Source: Actinomycetota bacterium
GTDB taxonomy: Bacteria > Actinomycetota > Actinomycetes > Nanopelagicales > Nanopelagicaceae
Reading direction: 5' to 3'
Assembly (NCBI GenBank): GCA_009704515.1
Contig: WLDZ01000022.1
Coordinates: forward strand, 1 to 10,942
DNA: 10,942 nucleotides
Positions 8,485 to 10,942 of this stretch are shown piece by piece. Within the stretch, counting starts at the first letter, position 1. The number at the start of each line of letters is the position of its first letter. Under the pieces are notes generated by a model. That model did not search any database. It saw only the letters and a program-made list of their open reading frames with translations, and was not told the DNA's origin. The translations under genes and the position numbers were made by a program.

Positions 8485-9324
8485 TTAATCGTCTTTATCG
8501 ATAGGAGCAGGTCCTTCGATTGCTTGCGCTGATGAAACGCGACCATCTGGAGTAAATAGTTCTGAGCTCTTCTTTGATCTACGGCGATCATTGAGTGTTG
8601 CTAAGCCCCCTGCCATGAAATACAAGCAGATAAGCGGCACTGCCAAAGCCAACATTGATAATGGATCCGCGCTTGGAGAGAAACTTGCGACGAAGAGACA
8701 TATTCCGAAGACCCAGGCACGCCATGGCTTTAGAATCGTGCGACCCGATAAGAAACCAATGAGGTTAAATGTAAGAAGAAATACTGGAAGTTGGAATGCA
8801 AGACCGAAAAGTAAAATGATACGCATTACAAACTCAAGATAGTTATCAAAATTTACTAGGTTAGAGAGAGATCCAGGCGTAAAACCAAGTAGAACTTTAA
8901 CCGCGGTAGGAATGATGAGGTAACCAAGAGCAGCACCCATAGCAAAGAACGGAGTTGCTGCAGCTATAAATCCAACTGAGTAACGGCGTTCACGCCGATG
9001 AAGTGCAGGTGCGATGAATGCCCACAATTGATAGAGCCATATTGGCGCCGACATTATGATGCCCGAGAGAAAGGCAACTTTAATCTGCAAATTGAGGGGG
9101 CCGAGAATTCCACTGATTACAAGAGAGCCACAATAAGAACTTCCACTCGCTTGCGCCGCGTCAAGATCACAGACAGGCCGCGAGAGAGTGTTAATAATTG
9201 GTGTGTAAAGAACCCAACCGACAACAGATAGCGCTGTAATCGCTAGGGCAGATTTAAAGACTCTGCGGCGCAGCTCGCGTAGATGTTCAATAAGCGGCAT
9301 GCGGCCGCCGTTGGAGGCCGCCAT
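8485..9324 (-). CDS. tatC: Twin-arginine translocase subunit TatC
   Basis: TatC is the polytopic receptor of the twin-arginine pathway, which recognises RR signal peptides and assembles with TatA to export folded proteins. The 279 residues contain the N-terminal PLIEHLRELRRR (10-21) with the signal-peptide-contacting Glu in HLREL. Six hydrophobic membrane segments follow, along with the conserved APIWLYQLWAFIAPALHRRE (93-112) and FSPSADPLS (215-223). Two cysteines (52 and 65) lie in the first extracytoplasmic loop, a pattern I recall from other actinobacterial TatC proteins; they could form a disulfide. The C-terminal tail (about 246-279) is charged and probably cytoplasmic. The start is the ATG at 9324, six bases after the tatA stop, with a modest GAGAAG nine bases upstream. 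A second in-frame ATG (residue 9) just before PLIEHL is possible but lacks any ribosome binding site. Confidence 0.96.
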   Translation of the reverse strand: MAASNGGRMPLIEHLRELRRRVFKSALAITALSVVGWVLYTPIINTLSRPVCDLDAAQASGSSYCGSLVISGILGPLNLQIKVAFLSGIIMSAPIWLYQLWAFIAPALHRRERRYSVGFIAAATPFFAMGAALGYLIIPTAVKVLLGFTPGSLSNLVNFDNYLEFVMRIILLFGLAFQLPVFLLTFNLIGFLSGRTILKPWRAWVFGICLFVASFSPSADPLSMLALAVPLICLYFMAGGLATLNDRRRSKKSSELFTPDGRVSSAQAIEGPAPIDKDD

Positions 9325-9330
9325 GAAAAA

Positions 9331-9528
9331 TTACTTCTCGGGAGCGGTTTCGCCCTTTGGAGCCTCATCTACGATTGAATCATCCGCCTTCATCTCTTTC
9401 ATCTCACTTTTGAAGATGCGCATAGAGCGACCGAGTTGACGAGCAGAATCAGGTAGACGCTTAGCTCCGAAAAGGAGTGCGAAGATTACGACAATTGGAA
9501 TCCAGTGTGATGGCTCTTTGAGGAACAT
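9331..9528 (-). CDS. tatA: Twin-arginine translocase subunit TatA
   Basis: TatA is the small pore-forming or membrane-thinning component of the Tat pathway. The 65 residues show the standard plan: a short N-terminus, one membrane helix (about 8-21), the FGAKRLP hinge (20-26), an amphipathic helix carrying [18 protein letters not shown] (29-46), and a short acidic tail. Length is normal for a compact actinobacterial TatA. The ATG at 9528 is preceded by TAGGAG at ideal spacing. The gene sits directly upstream of tatC with a six-base gap, so the two are surely co-expressed. No tatB is seen in this window; it may lie elsewhere, or TatA may cover both roles. Confidence 0.95.
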   Translation of the reverse strand: MFLKEPSHWIPIVVIFALLFGAKRLPDSARQLGRSMRIFKSEMKEMKADDSIVDEAPKGETAPEK

Positions 9529-9534
9529 GGGGTT

Positions 9535-9540
9535 CTCCTA
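9535..9540 (-). promoter_or_regulatory. Ribosome binding site of tatA
   Basis: TAGGAG on the minus strand lies six bases before the tatA ATG. It is the strongest ribosome binding site in this run, consistent with tatA being translated independently rather than by coupling to pafC. Confidence 0.75.
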
Positions 9541-9580
9541 AATCTGGTGGCGTTTGAGTCGCCTGTAATGAGCGAACGCT

Positions 9581-9609
9581 ATCGTACAGTCCGCCTCTAT
9601 GAGCGGTAA
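9581..9609 (-). promoter_or_regulatory. Possible sigma-70-type promoter in front of tatAC
   Basis: The 68-base gap between pafC and tatA (9529-9596) is the only sizeable spacer on the minus strand. TACGAT (9581-9586, minus strand) can serve as a -10 element. TTACCG (9604-9609), in the last codons of pafC, can serve as a poor -35 at 17 bases spacing. The -10 matches four of six consensus positions and the -35 only three, so this is tentative. The rest of the gap holds two 4-base inverted repeats (9549-9563 and 9571-9580) too weak to name. Confidence 0.25.
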
Positions 9610-10556
9610 AGCGAGAGTATTTGACTCGCCCTAGCGCCAATCAAAGCCGCGATCTCTGCTCCTGCGACTATCTCAATTTCGCCACGGGCGGCAGAAATCG
9701 CCCTAACCAACCACGCTTGCGAATAGACCTCTATCTCAACTAGGCCTGATGCTGGGATGCTCTCGATATTGAGTAGCTCGGCATAGCGTCGCTTGTTTCG
9801 CTTGATTTTCAGCTTTACCTTAGTCGGAGCCGTCGCCTCTTCTTCGCCCTTGGCCTGCTCTAGCTTCTTAATCTGTTCGCTGAAATTTTCATTTATTTCT
9901 CCTTTAACCGGAGTTAAAGCTTCGATGCGGTCAAGCCGAAAACTTCGATGAGCCTGTGAATTTTTGCAGAAAGCGGAGAGATATATGTGTTGTCCCTCCC
10001 TGGTGAGAGTCAAAGGATGTATCTCGCGATCCTTAGCCGCATCGTCGGACGAGGAGAGGTACCTGATCAAAAGTGTTCCTCTTCTATTAATTGCTTTCTC
10101 AATTTCGCTGAGAAAGTGAGATGAGGTATCGAGTGCTACATCTATTGGCGTATCAAGTAGACCTTTGAGGCGTGAAATTAATGAGTCAACTTGAGCAACT
10201 TTTGAAGCACTACTTGCTCCATCTGCAGGAGAGTTGAGTAGCGAATCTCTAATCAAATTGAGGCCAAGAAGAAAAGCTGTCAACTCCCCCGTTGACAAGG
10301 CTCGTGGAATATCTAATGTTTCATGGTTACTAATTGATACATATCCAGATTCGATAGATACATCGATTAATTCGTAGGGTGTATATCGAGGAAGGCCACA
10401 CATCGAAAGAGCAATCAATTCGTTTGACATTTCGCGTTCTGAAACGCCAAATTCAATTGATAATTCTTTCAGCGAAATGTATGGATTAACAGATAAGAAT
10501 GGAACAAGATCCAACAATCTCTCGACTTCTAAAAGCGGTGCACTCTTCTTAAGCAT
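9597..10556 (-). CDS. pafC: WYL-domain transcriptional regulator PafC
   Basis: PafC is the partner of PafB. In mycobacteria the pair forms an activator of the SOS-independent DNA damage regulon, and the genes sit next to pafA of the pupylation system. Using the ATG at 10556 the protein has 319 residues, the usual family length. A winged-helix-like N-terminus contains SLKELSIEFGVSEREM (28-43), followed by the PafC-typical SMCGLPRYTPYELIDV (51-66). A WYL domain (about 146-217) follows, in which the name-giving triplet reads IYL (191-193), then RSFRLDRIEAL (204-214). A charged linker with many Lys/Glu (about 228-257) precedes the C-terminal WCX-type domain. An alternative TTG start at 10577 would add seven residues and deepen the overlap with pafB. 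The ATG gives a short 8-base overlap and matches homologue starts. Confidence 0.92.
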   Translation of the reverse strand: MLKKSAPLLEVERLLDLVPFLSVNPYISLKELSIEFGVSEREMSNELIALSMCGLPRYTPYELIDVSIESGYVSISNHETLDIPRALSTGELTAFLLGLNLIRDSLLNSPADGASSASKVAQVDSLISRLKGLLDTPIDVALDTSSHFLSEIEKAINRRGTLLIRYLSSSDDAAKDREIHPLTLTREGQHIYLSAFCKNSQAHRSFRLDRIEALTPVKGEINENFSEQIKKLEQAKGEEEATAPTKVKLKIKRNKRRYAELLNIESIPASGLVEIEVYSQAWLVRAISAARGEIEIVAGAEIAALIGARASQILSLYRS

Positions 10557-10942
10557 GTGCGTGAACCAAATCTTCAACCGCCGCTATAAGCGCATCTCTA
10601 ACATCTTGCGGAGCCTCTACTCGAGCATCTTCGCCAAGCCAAATGATATTGAAGAGGAGTTCGTCTACATCATAGTAAGGAATATTTAACTGATCCCATT
10701 CACCATCGGATGAAATGAGAGTCGCATCCCTGCGAATCTTTGCGCCTCGACCAACGCGAACGGAAACTTGCGCTTGTAGCGCTTCTTGAGAAACTTGAGC
10801 TAGTACAGCCTGAACACCCTCATTATCTGCTGGAAAATGTTGAGGTGCCGAGCTAGCAAGAACTGGTGATGCGACACGATCCAATCTAAAGCGTCGAATA
10901 TCTTGTTGATCGACATCGAATGCAAGCAAGTACCAATGGTTA
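10549..10942 (-). CDS. pafB: WYL-domain transcriptional regulator PafB, C-terminal part only
   Basis: This is the last 130 residues of a WYL-domain regulator whose N-terminal DNA-binding part lies beyond the right edge. At the very edge the reading frame gives NHWYLLAFDVD, the intact Trp-Tyr-Leu motif, followed by RRFRLDRV. Together these are the core of a WYL domain, thought to bind single-stranded nucleic acid or a signal ligand. The remainder is the C-terminal WCX-like extension, ending in VEDLVHAHA. Full-length PafB is about 330 residues, so roughly 200 are missing because of the window and not because of mutation. Its position directly before pafC, with an 8-base overlap, identifies it as PafB and suggests the two subunits are translated in a coupled way, fitting a heterodimer. 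Whether pafA is present upstream cannot be seen. The ATG-less 10929 position is a TTG coding for Leu inside the motif, not a start. Confidence 0.9.
   Translation of the reverse strand, partial: NHWYLLAFDVDQQDIRRFRLDRVASPVLASSAPQHFPADNEGVQAVLAQVSQEALQAQVSVRVGRGAKIRRDATLISSDGEWDQLNIPYYDVDELLFNIIWLGEDARVEAPQDVRDALIAAVEDLVHAHA

Noticed and set aside
9574..9577. GAAC in the pafC-tatA gap as half of an actinobacterial LexA box
   Set aside because: The expected GTTC half at four bases spacing is absent. No match to the PafBC-dependent promoter pattern was seen either.
10557..10577. Seven-residue N-terminal extension of pafC from a TTG at 10577
   Set aside because: The ATG at 10556 gives a compact 8-base overlap with pafB and the usual family length.

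Overview
This window looks like chromosome of a streamlined, fairly low-GC member of the Actinobacteria. The best guess is a freshwater acI-type (Nanopelagicales-like) lineage. That placement is inferred from three things: the clade-typical gene order pafB-pafC-tatA-tatC-(lipid kinase)-helY, the near absence of intergenic DNA, and a GC content well below that of Streptomyces or Mycobacterium (judged by eye, not computed).

Layout. Positions 1-2145 (+ strand) hold the 3' three quarters of gcvP, the PLP-dependent P-protein of the glycine cleavage system. Its 5' end lies outside the window. After a 31-base convergent spacer, everything from 2177 to the right edge lies on the minus strand. It reads from right to left: pafB (N-terminus outside the window), pafC, tatA, tatC, a diacylglycerol-kinase-family lipid kinase, helY, a stand-alone FEN-like 5'-3' exonuclease, lnt and ppm1. 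Neighbours overlap by 4 to 13 bases or are separated by 3 to 17 bases, apart from one 68-base gap between pafC and tatA. This looks like one long transcription unit, possibly with an extra promoter in front of tatA.

How the genes may work together. PafB and PafC are WYL-domain regulators. In mycobacteria they act as a pair that activates the SOS-independent DNA damage response. TatA and TatC form the twin-arginine translocase. HelY (Ski2/Mtr4-like helicase) and the FEN-like nuclease share an ATGA stop/start junction and may act on the same nucleic-acid substrates. Lnt and Ppm1 provide lipoprotein N-acylation and polyprenyl-phosphate-mannose. In M. tuberculosis these two activities are fused in one protein; here they are separate adjacent genes, as in M. 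smegmatis.

There are no RNA genes, mobile elements, CRISPR arrays or long repeats that I can see, and no gene-free stretch over 100 bases. I do not see an undescribed system. The window is mostly well-conserved housekeeping sequence, with some worthwhile points of gene organisation, start choice and protein detail.
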